A stretch of DNA of 64,000 nucleotides from UBA6016 sp041915365 (GCA_041915365.1 JAYSBP010000004.1:1-64000); one strand, 5' to 3'. Positions 1 to 9,710 are shown, counted from the stretch's first letter. A program made the numbers and translations. The notes: generated from the letters alone by a model not told the origin.

Positions 1-351
1 CAAGATGTAGCCGTAGATGGAACAATAGAAGAAGTAGCGGACCTTGAAGAGATGAACGGTACTCTTGTGTATGTTTCTATGCCCGTGGGGCAGTTTAACG
101 CATACACAGCCAAATGCTCACAACTAAGAGAGATGGCGAATACTTTGTATGTTGGTAAAGGGGCAGCAGAGGCTACTTCACTTCAAAATGGAGATAAAGT
201 CAACCTCAAAAACAGTGCATATGAGGTAAAAATAGACACCAAAATATCATCAAATATTGTTTTGGCACCGGCATACGAACCAAACAACCCTGGATTTGAA
301 ACCATCAAAAATGGGTACAAATTTAGACCAACCGAGATCACCAAGGGGTAA
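1..351 (+). CDS. nuoG: NADH-quinone oxidoreductase subunit G, C-terminal fragment (partial)
   Basis: The frame is open from the first base of the window, so the 5' part of the gene lies outside. The 116 visible residues look like the C-terminal tail of the molybdopterin-type domain of NuoG, including an MPVGQFNAYTAKCSQLREMA-type stretch. The stop is followed two bases later by the ATG of nuoH, as expected for NuoG in a nuoG-nuoH operon. An ATG at 52 is internal, because the upstream codons read as ordinary protein. In many Campylobacterota, NuoE and NuoF are replaced by small unrelated proteins; whether that holds here cannot be seen. Identification rests mainly on position. Confidence 0.8.
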   Translation, partial: QDVAVDGTIEEVADLEEMNGTLVYVSMPVGQFNAYTAKCSQLREMANTLYVGKGAAEATSLQNGDKVNLKNSAYEVKIDTKISSNIVLAPAYEPNNPGFETIKNGYKFRPTEITKG

Positions 352-353
352 TA

Positions 354-1343
354 ATGGAAACTTACATAATTGAAACGATAGTCAAAATAATTACCGTCGT
401 AGCAGTATTTTCCGCACTAGCTGGCTTTGCCACTTATGTAGAGAGGAAAGTACTTGCGTTTATGCAAAGAAGGCTTGGGCCTATGCACGTCGGCCCTTAC
501 GGCTTGCTACAAATAGCGGCGGACGGCATAAAGCTGTTTACCAAAGAGGATATCATCCCTCAAAATGCCATCAAACCTATATTTATTATAGCCCCTGTAA
601 TAACTGCGGCAACAGCCTTTATAGCAATGGCGGCGATTCCGTTCTTACCAGAATTTGAGCTTTTTGGACATACGGTAAGACCCATCATCTCTGATGTTAA
701 TATCGGTATATTGTTTGTCTTGTCCGTTATGGCTGCTGGTATGTATGGCCCACTTTTGGCAGGCGTATCATCAAGGAGTAAATGGGCACTCCTAGGTGGC
801 GCCAGAACAGTTATTCAAATGCTAAGCTTTGAGGTTGTGTCTGGCTTTGCGTTGTTAGCCCCCCTTATGATGATTGGCTCTCTTTCTCTTGTAGACATCA
901 ACAACTACCAATCAGGCGGCGTTTCAAGTTGGCTAATATGGTATCAACCGGTTGCGTTTGTACTTTTTGCTATTGCCGGATACGCAGAGACCAATAGAAC
1001 GCCTTTCGACCTTCTCGAGCATGAAGCCGAAATCGTATCAGGTTACGCCACAGAGTACTCCGGTATGAGATGGGGTATGTTTTTTATTGGTGAATATGCC
1101 AACATGTTCACGGTTGCATTCTTGGTGTCTATCGTATTTTTTGGCGGCTTCAACCCTATGTGGTTCATCCCTGGTGGAATAGCGGTAATACTTAAAGCGT
1201 CGTTTTTTATATTCTTGTTTTTATGGGCTAGGGCAGCTTGGCCACACGTTAGACCGGATCAACTTATGTGGCTATGCTGGAAAGTGCTTATGCCACTTGC
1301 GGTTGTAAACATACTGGTTACCGGTTTATTTATTCTGATTTAA
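354..1343 (+). CDS. nuoH: NADH-quinone oxidoreductase subunit H
   Basis: This is the membrane subunit of complex I that forms the quinone-binding cavity at the junction with the peripheral arm. The protein has 329 residues, the normal length, and about eight hydrophobic helices. The family signature TNRTPFDLLEHEAEIVSGY and the preceding glutamate-rich loop are intact. The start ATG lies two bases after the nuoG stop, and nuoI follows within ten bases, so it sits in one transcript. Function is inferred from the family and is not in doubt. Confidence 0.97.
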   Translation: METYIIETIVKIITVVAVFSALAGFATYVERKVLAFMQRRLGPMHVGPYGLLQIAADGIKLFTKEDIIPQNAIKPIFIIAPVITAATAFIAMAAIPFLPEFELFGHTVRPIISDVNIGILFVLSVMAAGMYGPLLAGVSSRSKWALLGGARTVIQMLSFEVVSGFALLAPLMMIGSLSLVDINNYQSGGVSSWLIWYQPVAFVLFAIAGYAETNRTPFDLLEHEAEIVSGYATEYSGMRWGMFFIGEYANMFTVAFLVSIVFFGGFNPMWFIPGGIAVILKASFFIFLFLWARAAWPHVRPDQLMWLCWKVLMPLAVVNILVTGLFILI

Positions 1344-1352
1344 GGGTTTGTG

Positions 1353-1931
1353 ATGGGTTATAAAATTATAGAAGTAGAACAATACCCTACCAAGCCTCTC
1401 GCTAGGTTTGCGCGGGTAGTCAAACGCTCTCTCAAAATAGAGCTATTCGTCGGTCTTTGGATAGTCCTAAAAGAGATGATTAAATTTGACATCCACACCG
1501 TACAGTATCCAAAAGAGAAACTCCCTATAGGTCCTAGATATAGAGCGGTACATGAGCTTCTTAGGTTGCTAGAAAGCGGCAACGAAAGATGTATCGGTTG
1601 CGGACTTTGCGAGAAAATCTGTATATCTAAATGTATCAGAATGGACACTTTCCAAGATGAAAACGGCAGAAAAGCTATAGGCGAATACACGATAAATCTC
1701 GGCAGATGTATATTTTGCGGATATTGCGCCGACGTGTGCCCAGAACTTGCTATCGTACACGGCCCAAGATATGAAAATGCTGGCGAACAGAGAGCGCACT
1801 TCGTTATGAAAGACGATATGTTAACCCCTATCGACTTCCTCAAAGCCGGAAAACAAAAAGAGTTTGAAGGTTTTGGCGCCATTAGCGCAGACGCCGACAA
1901 AAATATCAAACAAACGCCTCTAGCGTACTAA
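1353..1931 (+). CDS. nuoI: NADH-quinone oxidoreductase subunit I (2x[4Fe-4S])
   Basis: This peripheral-arm subunit carries clusters N6a and N6b and passes electrons towards the quinone site. Two ferredoxin motifs are complete: Cys80, 83, 86 and 90, and Cys119, 122, 125 and 129, the second followed by the usual proline. An N-terminal amphipathic stretch resembles the membrane-contacting helix of NuoI. I chose the ATG at 1353 over the GTG at 1350 because it leaves better spacing from the AAGGG at 1342-1346. The product has 192 residues, slightly longer than the E. coli protein. Confidence 0.96.
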   Translation: MGYKIIEVEQYPTKPLARFARVVKRSLKIELFVGLWIVLKEMIKFDIHTVQYPKEKLPIGPRYRAVHELLRLLESGNERCIGCGLCEKICISKCIRMDTFQDENGRKAIGEYTINLGRCIFCGYCADVCPELAIVHGPRYENAGEQRAHFVMKDDMLTPIDFLKAGKQKEFEGFGAISADADKNIKQTPLAY

Positions 1932-1942
1932 GAAGGATAGGA

Positions 1943-2533
1943 ATGTTTGAACAAATAGCTTTTTATACGTTTGCAGGCCTTACGGCAGCAATGTTTTTAA
2001 TAACTGTCACGAGCAAAAATATATTGTATTCCATGACTGCTCTTGCGGCAGGTATGATATTTATCTCCGGCTTTTTCTTTATTTTGGATGCGGACTTTTT
2101 GGGCGTGGTTCAAATAGTTGTTTACGCTGGCGCCGTGATGGCCCTATATGCGTTTGGAATGATGTTTTTTGACAGCGCCAAAGAGACTACTGAAAAAATA
2201 AAAAACCCTAAAAAAGTTTTAATTATGTCGGTAGTTATTGCAGTCTTGGTGGTACTAATGCTAAGCGCTCCGGTCGTTGCCGGAAAACCTGACGTAATGA
2301 TGGATAGCGTTCAAGGAATGCAAAACCCTCAGGCAATAGGCGTTGTGCTATTTACAAAATATCTAATTCCTTTCGAGCTTGCGTCACTGATGCTTTTGAT
2401 AGCAATGATAGCCGGAATTATCCTAGCGGGTAGAAGAATGGATGTTAGTGCAACCACCGATAACGACGAAGATGACAATATGGAAACCTTCAAGGAATTT
2501 AGACTTGACGGCGGTACGGAGGGACACAAATGA
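1943..2533 (+). CDS. nuoJ: NADH-quinone oxidoreductase subunit J
   Basis: This is a hydrophobic 196-residue membrane subunit with about five predicted helices. The VVQIVVYAGAVMALYAFGMM segment is the family hallmark, the third helix with its pi-bulge. An AGGA ribosome-binding site lies just upstream, and the 3' end overlaps nuoK by four bases (ATGA), indicating translational coupling. The C-terminal tail after the last helix is polar and acidic. Confidence 0.95.
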   Translation: MFEQIAFYTFAGLTAAMFLITVTSKNILYSMTALAAGMIFISGFFFILDADFLGVVQIVVYAGAVMALYAFGMMFFDSAKETTEKIKNPKKVLIMSVVIAVLVVLMLSAPVVAGKPDVMMDSVQGMQNPQAIGVVLFTKYLIPFELASLMLLIAMIAGIILAGRRMDVSATTDNDEDDNMETFKEFRLDGGTEGHK

Positions 2534-2832
2534 TTACTTTAAATCAATATCTTATTTTGGCGGCTCTCCTTTTTTGTATAGGCTTATTTGGCGTCATCAG
2601 AAGAAAAAATCTATTAATGCTGTTTTTTGCGACTGAAATTATGCTAAATGCGGTCAATGTTGCTCTTGCGGCAATAGGTTATTTTATGCACGATTTGACG
2701 GGCCAAATTTTTGCGTTTTTCATTATAGCGATTGCAGCCAGCGAAGTTGCAGTCGGACTCGGATTTTTAATACTTATGTACAAAAGAATGGGCTCGCTCG
2801 ATCTTGACAATCTACAGATTATGAAAGGGTAG
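2530..2832 (+). CDS. nuoK: NADH-quinone oxidoreductase subunit K
   Basis: This is a 100-residue, three-helix antiporter-like subunit of complex I. The two buried glutamates used for proton transfer are both present, in FFATEIMLNAVNVAL (helix 2) and AASEVAVGLGFLI (helix 3). It overlaps nuoJ by four bases and is followed six bases later by nuoL. Length and sequence are typical of the family. Confidence 0.97.
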   Translation: MITLNQYLILAALLFCIGLFGVIRRKNLLMLFFATEIMLNAVNVALAAIGYFMHDLTGQIFAFFIIAIAASEVAVGLGFLILMYKRMGSLDLDNLQIMKG

Positions 2833-2837
2833 CCGAT

Positions 2838-4700
2838 ATGGAAAACTTGCTTTATATAACTCTTTTCGCTCCGCTTGTCGGTTCATTGTTTGCCGGCGCT
2901 CTCGGCGGTTACAAAAAAAATATTTTAGCCGGTATCGTACCGAGCGCGCTTCTTTTTGCCGGTACTATATCTGCCCTTATTCAGCTTAGCGCTGTGATTG
3001 ACGGTCAAGTAATCAGCGCAACACTGTTTGAGTGGATAGCTTCTGGCAATTTTAGAGTTGATTTTGGCTTTACGGCCGACCAAATCTCTATCGTTATGAT
3101 GTGCGTAGTTACTATAGTTTCTACGCTTGTTCATATCTACTCTATTGGCTACATGAGCCACGATGAAGGCTTTAATAGATTTTTCAGTTACCTCTCGTTG
3201 TTTGTGTTCTCGATGCTAGTTCTTGTTATGAGTGATAACTTTCTAGGTCTTTTCATAGGCTGGGAAGGGGTTGGTCTTTGCTCTTGGCTACTTATCGGCT
3301 TTTGGTACAAAAAACCTTTTGCCACATGGGCAGCAAACGAAGCGTTTATTATGAACCGAGTAGCCGACCTCGGTATGCTTGTCGGTTTGTTTATTATCTT
3401 TTGGCAAACAGGAAGCCTTAAATATACGGAAGTATTTGCGGCAGTCAAGGGAATTGACTCTACAGTGCTATCGGTAGCGGCGGTGTTTTTGTTCATCGGC
3501 GCAATGGGTAAGTCAGCCCAGTTTCCGTTTCATACTTGGCTAGCAGACGCAATGGAAGGCCCTACTCCGGTTTCTGCGCTTATCCACGCCGCTACGATGG
3601 TTACCGCAGGCGTATACCTGATGGTTAGAAGCCACGAACTATTTGCGCTTACACCAGATGTTAGCTTCTTTGTGGCTTGCCTTGGGGCATTCGTCGCCGC
3701 TTTTGCTGCCACGATGGGCCTCGTCAACCGAGACCTAAAAAGAATTATCGCCTACTCAACTCTTTCACAGCTAGGCTATATGTTTGTTGCCGCTGGCCTT
3801 GGAGCGTATTGGGTCGCCTTATTTCACCTGATGACGCACGCATTTTTTAAAGCGCTTTTGTTCCTTGGCGCAGGTAACGTTATGCACGCAATGCACGATG
3901 AACTTGATATCAAAAAAATGGGTGGACTATACAAGCCGATGAGGGGGACAGCTATCATGATGATACTGGCCTCCGTGGCTCTTGCCGGTATCTATCCATT
4001 TGCGGGCTTCTTCTCTAAAGACAAAATCCTAGAAGTGGCTTTTGGTACGCATCACTATATTTTATGGGCTATTCTTTTGATGACGGCTGTTCTTACGGCA
4101 TTTTACAGCTTTAGACTTATTATGCTTGTGTTTTTCGGGAAAGAGAATTACAAAGAGCATTTCCCTAGTCTTCATCCACACGAAGCGTATTGGTATATGC
4201 TAGCAGCAATGGCTCCTTTGGCGATTCTTGCGATGATAGCGGGCTTTTTTGAGCATTCATTGACTGAGCTTTTGCATAAGATTATGCCTATACTTCATCC
4301 GCATATGGAAGAGAGCACCGTTATGGGGCTTATAGCCGTTACAACGGTTGCCGTAGTTTGCTCAATAGCGTTTACGGTATATAAATACAACAAAGGCGGC
4401 TTCGATAAAAAACTAGAAGACGGGTTTTTCTATAAGCTGTTTTACAATCAATACTATATTCCAGAGTTTTACAACAAATTTCTGGTTATTCCATATACAA
4501 AGCTTTCAGAGTTTGCATGGAAAAAGATAGACCTAAAAATCATAGACTTTGTCGTCGACACAATAGCTCTCGTTATTTACAAAAGCGGTGAGAAATCAAG
4601 ACATATCCAAAGCGGTAATCTATCTTCAATGCTTAGATGGATGGTAGCCGGAATTTTAATACTAATAATTTTTGCGGCTCTTTATAGCCCGATTAAGTAA
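2838..4700 (+). CDS. nuoL: NADH-quinone oxidoreductase subunit L
   Basis: This is the distal proton-pumping antiporter-like subunit of complex I, 620 residues with about 15-16 membrane helices. Key charged residues lie in GWEGVGLCSW (glutamate of helix 5) and GKSAQFPFHTWLADAMEGP (lysine of helix 7). The C-terminal part is amphipathic, consistent with the lateral helix, and ends in a final membrane span. It sits between nuoK and nuoM with gaps of five and nine bases. Confidence 0.97.
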   Translation: MENLLYITLFAPLVGSLFAGALGGYKKNILAGIVPSALLFAGTISALIQLSAVIDGQVISATLFEWIASGNFRVDFGFTADQISIVMMCVVTIVSTLVHIYSIGYMSHDEGFNRFFSYLSLFVFSMLVLVMSDNFLGLFIGWEGVGLCSWLLIGFWYKKPFATWAANEAFIMNRVADLGMLVGLFIIFWQTGSLKYTEVFAAVKGIDSTVLSVAAVFLFIGAMGKSAQFPFHTWLADAMEGPTPVSALIHAATMVTAGVYLMVRSHELFALTPDVSFFVACLGAFVAAFAATMGLVNRDLKRIIAYSTLSQLGYMFVAAGLGAYWVALFHLMTHAFFKALLFLGAGNVMHAMHDELDIKKMGGLYKPMRGTAIMMILASVALAGIYPFAGFFSKDKILEVAFGTHHYILWAILLMTAVLTAFYSFRLIMLVFFGKENYKEHFPSLHPHEAYWYMLAAMAPLAILAMIAGFFEHSLTELLHKIMPILHPHMEESTVMGLIAVTTVAVVCSIAFTVYKYNKGGFDKKLEDGFFYKLFYNQYYIPEFYNKFLVIPYTKLSEFAWKKIDLKIIDFVVDTIALVIYKSGEKSRHIQSGNLSSMLRWMVAGILILIIFAALYSPIK

Positions 4701-4709
4701 GGAGAGCAG

Positions 4710-6239
4710 ATGGAAAATATTTTATCGCTACTGCTATTGTTTCCGGCTCTCGCCGCAATAGTCGGGGCATTCATCTCAAAACAAAACATAAAGACGTACG
4801 GTATGGCCGTAACTGGTTTGGAGTTTTTGCTCACAATTCCTGTTATTATAGGCTTCGACCCAAAAAACGCAGGCTTTCAGTTTACTGAAAAACTACCGCT
4901 AATACCTGACTACGGAATATTCTATTATGTAGGTATAGACGGTTTTTCTATCTATCTGCTTGCCCTCTCTACGTTCATATCTTTTATAGCTATAGTGGCA
5001 CTAGAAGAGCTAAAGAATATGAAAAACCTCATCATAACGCTTTTATTTATGGAAGTTACGATGGTAGGCTTTTTTATAGCTTTGGACGCCATAGTGTTCT
5101 ATATATTCTTTGAGCTCTCTCTTGTGCCTATGATGTATATCATTGGTTCTTGGGGTTCACACAAAAGAGTGTATGCCGCTATCAAATTTTTTCTATACAC
5201 GTTTACCGGCTCACTCATTATGCTTCTTGGCGTTATCTATCTTGGCTATGCGTTTCATGAGGCAACAGGAGTGTGGAGCTTCGCACTTCCGCACTGGCAT
5301 CTACTCATTTTGCCTATGGACGTACAAATTTGGGTATTCCTTGCATTTTTTGCGGGTCTTGCGGTCAAAGTGCCAATGTTTCCATTTCACACTTGGCTTC
5401 CGTATGCACACGGCCAGGCTCCTACGGTCGGCTCTGTCATACTAGCGGCAGTGCTTCTAAAGATGGGTACATACGGCTTTTTGCGACTTAACTTTCCGAT
5501 TATGCCTGACGCAACCCTTTATTTTGTGACACCTATAGCAATTTTGTCACTAATAATGGTTGTTTATACAGCCATGATTGCTTTTGCGCAAACGGATATG
5601 AAACAAGTCGTAGCGTATAGTTCTGTTTCACACATGGGCGTTATTATGCTCGGTATGTTTGCACTAAACGTAGAGGGTATAGGCGGTTCCGTATTTTTGA
5701 TGATTAGCCACGGTATCGTGTCTGGTGCGCTGTTCATGCTTGTCGGGGTCATCTATGAGAGACTTCACACCAAGGAAATGAGCGAGTTTGGCGGCATTAC
5801 TAGCGTGATGCCAAAATATGGGGTGATATTCGGTATCGTACTTATGGGCTCTGTCGGCCTTCCACTTACCATCGGTTTTGTGGGCGAGTTCTTGGCGCTT
5901 CTTGGCTTCTTCAAGGTGTCACCGATAATGACGCTAATAGCAGGAACAACCATAATTCTCGGCGCAATATATATGCTAAATGTCTTTAGAAGGTCGTTCT
6001 TCGGGCAAGTGACAAATCAAAAAATATTTGAGCTAAAAGATTTGACAAAACGGGAGCTTGCAGGGCTTATACCTTTGACTCTTCTTGTGATAATTTTGGG
6101 TATTTATCCAAAACCTATTTTGGAACCGGCAGAGACAAGCGCCAAAAAACTTGTTGAATTGATGTTCAAAAAATCACAAAGCTTTGATGCTAAGCTAAGC
6201 ATCTTAGATTATAACTCTATCGTAGGAGGTGCGAAATGA
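4710..6239 (+). CDS. nuoM: NADH-quinone oxidoreductase subunit M
   Basis: This is the second antiporter-like proton-pumping subunit, 509 residues with about 14 helices. The glutamate in FFELSLVPMMYIIGSWG and the lysine in AVKVPMFPFHTWLPYAHG are the conserved channel residues. GGAG lies upstream of the ATG. The 3' end overlaps nuoN by four bases. Length is normal for the family. Confidence 0.97.
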   Translation: MENILSLLLLFPALAAIVGAFISKQNIKTYGMAVTGLEFLLTIPVIIGFDPKNAGFQFTEKLPLIPDYGIFYYVGIDGFSIYLLALSTFISFIAIVALEELKNMKNLIITLLFMEVTMVGFFIALDAIVFYIFFELSLVPMMYIIGSWGSHKRVYAAIKFFLYTFTGSLIMLLGVIYLGYAFHEATGVWSFALPHWHLLILPMDVQIWVFLAFFAGLAVKVPMFPFHTWLPYAHGQAPTVGSVILAAVLLKMGTYGFLRLNFPIMPDATLYFVTPIAILSLIMVVYTAMIAFAQTDMKQVVAYSSVSHMGVIMLGMFALNVEGIGGSVFLMISHGIVSGALFMLVGVIYERLHTKEMSEFGGITSVMPKYGVIFGIVLMGSVGLPLTIGFVGEFLALLGFFKVSPIMTLIAGTTIILGAIYMLNVFRRSFFGQVTNQKIFELKDLTKRELAGLIPLTLLVIILGIYPKPILEPAETSAKKLVELMFKKSQSFDAKLSILDYNSIVGGAK

Positions 6240-7717
6240 CGCCTATTTCTATCAATTTCGCAGACCTCAATCTGCCTACACTCTATCCCGTATTTATTAC
6301 GACAATAGGTGCGCTTTTGGTATTAATCATAGACCTTATCAAGCCTATGACAAAAACTTTCAACACTATGTTCTCTGTGGCCGTAGTACTTTTAGCTTTA
6401 ATGGCGCTACTTGGAACCGAGATTAATCAGGTTGGATTTTTTGGAGCCATATCAATGGATGGCGTTGCGATAATAGGGCAAGGTATTATACTTGTAGCGT
6501 CCGCTCTTTTTCTTCCTCTGTCGCTCACGTCACAGAGGTTTCACGAGTTTGAATACTCTGAGTTTTTTGCACTATTTTTGTTTATGCTCTCAAGCTTTCA
6601 AGTGATGGTTTCAACGGACAATATAATCCTTATGTTCATAGCGCTTGAAGCAGCATCACTCGCTCTTTATACGATTATTGCGATGCACAATAGAGATAGG
6701 TCTATTGAGGCAGCTATCAAATACTTTACAATGGGTGCGCTAGCTGCTGGCTTTTTCGCATTCGGTGGCGCACTATTCTATCTTGCCACGGGAAGCGTAG
6801 AGCTTGAGAAATCGTTTTTTGCACTTGAAAACATGGGTACAAAAAACTTTGAGATATTACTTGTCTCTCTAGCGTTTATGATGGGTGCGATAGGCTTTAA
6901 ACTGTCAATGGTTCCTTTACACACTTGGACGCCAGACGTTTACGAGGGAGCTAGTGCACCTCTTGCGGGCTATATGTCGATAGTTCCAAAAATAGCGGCA
7001 TTTGTCGTTGCTATGAGAATCTTTGAATTCCTTGTCGCATCAGACTTAGAGTGGATCAAAACTATGCTATGGATAGCGGCCGTCGCTACAATGACGGTTG
7101 GGAATATCCTAGCACTCGTACAAGAATCCGTCAAAAGGATGCTTGCGTTTAGCTCAATCAGCCATGCCGGCTTTGGACTTGTCGCAATCCTCGTATCGAC
7201 AAACGAGGCAAATACATCCTTGTTTATGTATTGGACACTATTTATGTTTGCAAATCTAGGTGCATTTACTATGCTATGGATTTCAAGACACAAAAGCAAA
7301 ATTTTCCATAATAGATTTGACCATCCATATACAAAATTCAGCGGCATGGTTCATATAGCACCTATTCCTGCGGTTATTATGGCTATTTTTATGCTCAGTC
7401 TTGCTGGCGTGCCGCCGTTTGCCCTATTTTGGGGTAAGTTTTATTTGATTAGTGCGGCAATGTCTGCCGGATATGTAGGTCTTGCGATAGTTATGGTTCT
7501 TAATAGTGCGATAGCTGTTTACTACTACATTAAGCTTGTTGTTTATATGTTCTTAAGAGAGCCTTCGTATGCCAACAGGACAATATATATGCACAACGCA
7601 ACAATGCCTTTTAAATTTATATTGGCAATTGCGGCATTATTTTCCGTATTTTCTATCTTTATAGTAAACGAACTTCTAAACACCTATGGGGCAATCTTAA
7701 GAAGCTCGGGCTTCTAA
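6236..7717 (+). CDS. nuoN: NADH-quinone oxidoreductase subunit N
   Basis: This is the third antiporter-like subunit of complex I, 493 residues and the last gene of the nuo operon. Channel residues are visible in ALEAASLALYTI (glutamate) and GFKLSMVPLHTWTPDVYEG (lysine). A strong AGGAGG-type site precedes the ATG, which lies within the end of nuoM. The stop is followed by a hairpin that probably ends the operon. Confidence 0.97.
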   Translation: MTPISINFADLNLPTLYPVFITTIGALLVLIIDLIKPMTKTFNTMFSVAVVLLALMALLGTEINQVGFFGAISMDGVAIIGQGIILVASALFLPLSLTSQRFHEFEYSEFFALFLFMLSSFQVMVSTDNIILMFIALEAASLALYTIIAMHNRDRSIEAAIKYFTMGALAAGFFAFGGALFYLATGSVELEKSFFALENMGTKNFEILLVSLAFMMGAIGFKLSMVPLHTWTPDVYEGASAPLAGYMSIVPKIAAFVVAMRIFEFLVASDLEWIKTMLWIAAVATMTVGNILALVQESVKRMLAFSSISHAGFGLVAILVSTNEANTSLFMYWTLFMFANLGAFTMLWISRHKSKIFHNRFDHPYTKFSGMVHIAPIPAVIMAIFMLSLAGVPPFALFWGKFYLISAAMSAGYVGLAIVMVLNSAIAVYYYIKLVVYMFLREPSYANRTIYMHNATMPFKFILAIAALFSVFSIFIVNELLNTYGAILRSSGF

Positions 7718-7729
7718 TCTTCTCCTCAA

Positions 7730-7746
7730 GCCCCATTTTATGGGGC
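7730..7746 (+). terminator. Hairpin after the nuo operon
   Basis: A perfect six-base stem GCCCCA/TGGGGC with a five-base loop lies 12 bases after the nuoN stop. The following bases are A-rich rather than T-rich, so this is not a textbook intrinsic terminator; it could terminate or protect the 3' end. A weaker five-base hairpin (7701-7714) overlaps the nuoN stop. Confidence 0.5.
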
Positions 7747-7796
7747 AAAACAACAAAAACTTTCAAAATTTTAAACATTTTTTAACTTACAGGGGT

Positions 7797-7802
7797 TACA
7801 AT
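7797..7802 (+). promoter_or_regulatory. Probable -10 element for hpf
   Basis: TACAAT lies in an AT-rich region with upstream T-tracts, 30 bases before the hpf ATG and after the nuo hairpin. Sigma-70 promoters in Campylobacterota rely on the -10 and periodic T-tracts rather than a -35 box. Assignment is by sequence only. Confidence 0.4.
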
Positions 7803-7832
7803 AATCGTACTTTCGTATATTAGGAGGACCCG

Positions 7833-8354
7833 ATGAATCTAAGTATAGTTGCAAAACAAATAGAAATGACCGATGCCATAAGAGCGCATATTGAGGATAA
7901 GCTATCTTCATTTGACAAATTCCACTTAGATGTTATTGCGGTTAAAGCTATCGCTTCCAGCGCAGAAAAAAATGGAAGAAAAGGCTTTAGTATAGAATTT
8001 ATCATCCAGCTAGCAGGCAAGGATACGGTAGTCATAAGACAAACTGACAAAGACCTATATGCTGCAATAGACCTAGCGGAAGAGAGGGCAAAAAAAGTCC
8101 TAAGACGTCATCACGACAAAGTGTCTAGCCATAAAGCAAATGCCAAAATGTCCGTTCCGCTCGTAGCCTTTGATCCAGATGAGAATGAGGATGAAATAGT
8201 CCCTGCCGAGCTAGATGTAGATAAGCCAGTCGAAATAGGCGAAGCCTTAGAAATCTTTAAAAACAAGGGTTGTATGTTTATGATTTTTGAAGACAAGGCC
8301 AAAAAAACAAGGGTTATGTACAGAAGAAAAGACGGTAAAGTAGGATTATATTAA
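7833..8354 (+). CDS. hpf: Ribosome hibernation promoting factor, long form
   Basis: This stationary-phase factor binds the 30S subunit and, in its long form, pairs ribosomes into inactive 100S dimers. The N-terminal ~105 residues form the S30AE/YfiA domain. A charged linker follows, then a C-terminal dimerisation domain (from about residue 112) containing EALEIFKNKGCMFMIFEDK and MYRRKDGKVGLY. At 173 residues it has both domains, unlike short HPF or YfiA. AGGAGG at an ideal distance fixes the ATG. It is a single-gene transcript between the nuo operon and the convergent hisD. Confidence 0.93.
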   Translation: MNLSIVAKQIEMTDAIRAHIEDKLSSFDKFHLDVIAVKAIASSAEKNGRKGFSIEFIIQLAGKDTVVIRQTDKDLYAAIDLAEERAKKVLRRHHDKVSSHKANAKMSVPLVAFDPDENEDEIVPAELDVDKPVEIGEALEIFKNKGCMFMIFEDKAKKTRVMYRRKDGKVGLY

Positions 8355-8363
8355 AACTTAAAA

Positions 8364-8391
8364 AAACGGGGTGGCCTACAGCTCCCCGTTT
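8364..8391 (-). terminator. Intrinsic terminator of hisD (overlaps its last codons)
   Basis: AAACGGGG (8364-8371) and CCCCGTTT (8384-8391) form an eight-base stem with a 12-base loop. Read on the minus strand the stem runs into a T-tract of seven (8360-8366), the expected layout of a strong terminator for hisD. The 5' arm is made of the last hisD codons. It may also stop hpf transcription from the other side. Confidence 0.8.
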
Positions 8392-9677
8392 ACCCTTGCC
8401 AGCACACTCTCTTTATGAGCAAAAAGTCCCTCCACGTCCGCAATTGTTGCGCACTGTACGCCCAGCTGTTTTATCGCCTCTTTTGAAAACGATATGATTG
8501 ACGATTTTTTCATAAAATGCTCAGTCGATAGCGGAGAGAAAAATCTCGCACTTGCCCCTGTAGGTAGCGTATGGTTTGGCCCCGCCAGATAATCCCCTAT
8601 CGCCTCGGGGGTATAATGACCCAAAAATATTGCGCCAGCATGCTTAATGAACGGGAGTAGCTCAAGGGCGTTTGTGACACACACCTCAAGGTGTTCCGGC
8701 GCTATATCGTTCATAATATCTATCGCCTCTTTCATATCCTCACACACTACAATAATGCCGTTATTTGCTATAGATACGGAGCTTATTTCGTTTCGGGGTA
8801 GTTCGGCTAGGTATCTATCTATCTCTTTTGCCGTATCGTTTGCGATTTTTTCGCTTGTGGTTACCAGATATGAGCCGGCAAGTTCGTCGTGTTCTGCTTG
8901 AGATAGCATATCTACCGCAAGCCAAGAGGGATTTGCACTCTCATCCGCCAAAATCCCTATTTCACTAGGGCCCGCTATCATATCGATATTCACATCCCCG
9001 AATACCAGCTTTTTGGCAGTCGCCACAAATATATTTCCCGGTCCCGTGATGACATCTACTTTACCTATCGTCTCAGTACCGTAGGCCATAGCCGCCACGG
9101 CGCTAGCGCCGCCTATTTTGTACATTTTTTTGATGCCGCATAGGTGCGCCGCCGCCATCAGTAGCGGATTTGGCTCGCCGCCAGGGGTTGGGGTGCAGAC
9201 CACTATCTCCTGAACTCCTGCCACAATAGCCGGAATAGCGTTCATCAGAAGCGAACTGGGATATACCGCTTTACCCCCTGGGATATATAGTCCGGCTCTA
9301 TCTACGGGGGTTACTTTTTGACCGAGTATTGTGCCGTTCGCCTCGGTTGTTATCCAGCTTTTCGGCTTTAGCTCTTTGTGGTACGCCGCTATTCTGCCAT
9401 AAGCCGTATGCAAAGCCTCTTTTAGTTTGGACTCAAGAGCGTCATACGCCGCCTTCATATCGGCCTCATTTACCGCAAGTTCGGCTCCGCTAGTCGGGTT
9501 CCATCCGTCAAACTTCGCCACCGCATCCGTCAGTGCTTTGTCTTTGTCTCTTTTGACATCGGCTATGATAGATTTTACTATTGCCTCTACTTTTTCGCCT
9601 TGCGTCTCACCTCTGTGCAGTGTAGCTTGTAGCTGTTCTTTGAAGTCTTTATCTGTAGTTTTTACTATTTTAATCAT
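8376..9677 (-). CDS. hisD: Histidinol dehydrogenase
   Basis: This enzyme catalyses the last two steps of histidine synthesis, histidinol to histidine with two NAD. The zinc and catalytic region LSQAEHDE and the C-terminal GPNHTLPTGASARFFSPLS are clear. I chose the ATG at 9677, giving 433 residues (MIKIVKTTDKDF). The frame stays open 24 codons further upstream, but those residues are unlike the family and the likely -10 at 9711-9716 lies inside that extension. Expressed from its own promoter; hisC lies elsewhere in the window, so his genes are scattered. Confidence 0.96.
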   Translation of the reverse strand: MIKIVKTTDKDFKEQLQATLHRGETQGEKVEAIVKSIIADVKRDKDKALTDAVAKFDGWNPTSGAELAVNEADMKAAYDALESKLKEALHTAYGRIAAYHKELKPKSWITTEANGTILGQKVTPVDRAGLYIPGGKAVYPSSLLMNAIPAIVAGVQEIVVCTPTPGGEPNPLLMAAAHLCGIKKMYKIGGASAVAAMAYGTETIGKVDVITGPGNIFVATAKKLVFGDVNIDMIAGPSEIGILADESANPSWLAVDMLSQAEHDELAGSYLVTTSEKIANDTAKEIDRYLAELPRNEISSVSIANNGIIVVCEDMKEAIDIMNDIAPEHLEVCVTNALELLPFIKHAGAIFLGHYTPEAIGDYLAGPNHTLPTGASARFFSPLSTEHFMKKSSIISFSKEAIKQLGVQCATIADVEGLFAHKESVLARVNGEL

Positions 9678-9710
9678 CTTAAATTGCTCTAAATGTTTAA
9701 TTTTTGTGGA

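Noticed and set aside
7718..7832. Possible tRNA or small RNA gene after nuoN
   Set aside because: Only short hairpins and AT-rich promoter-like sequence are present; no cloverleaf or CCA end.
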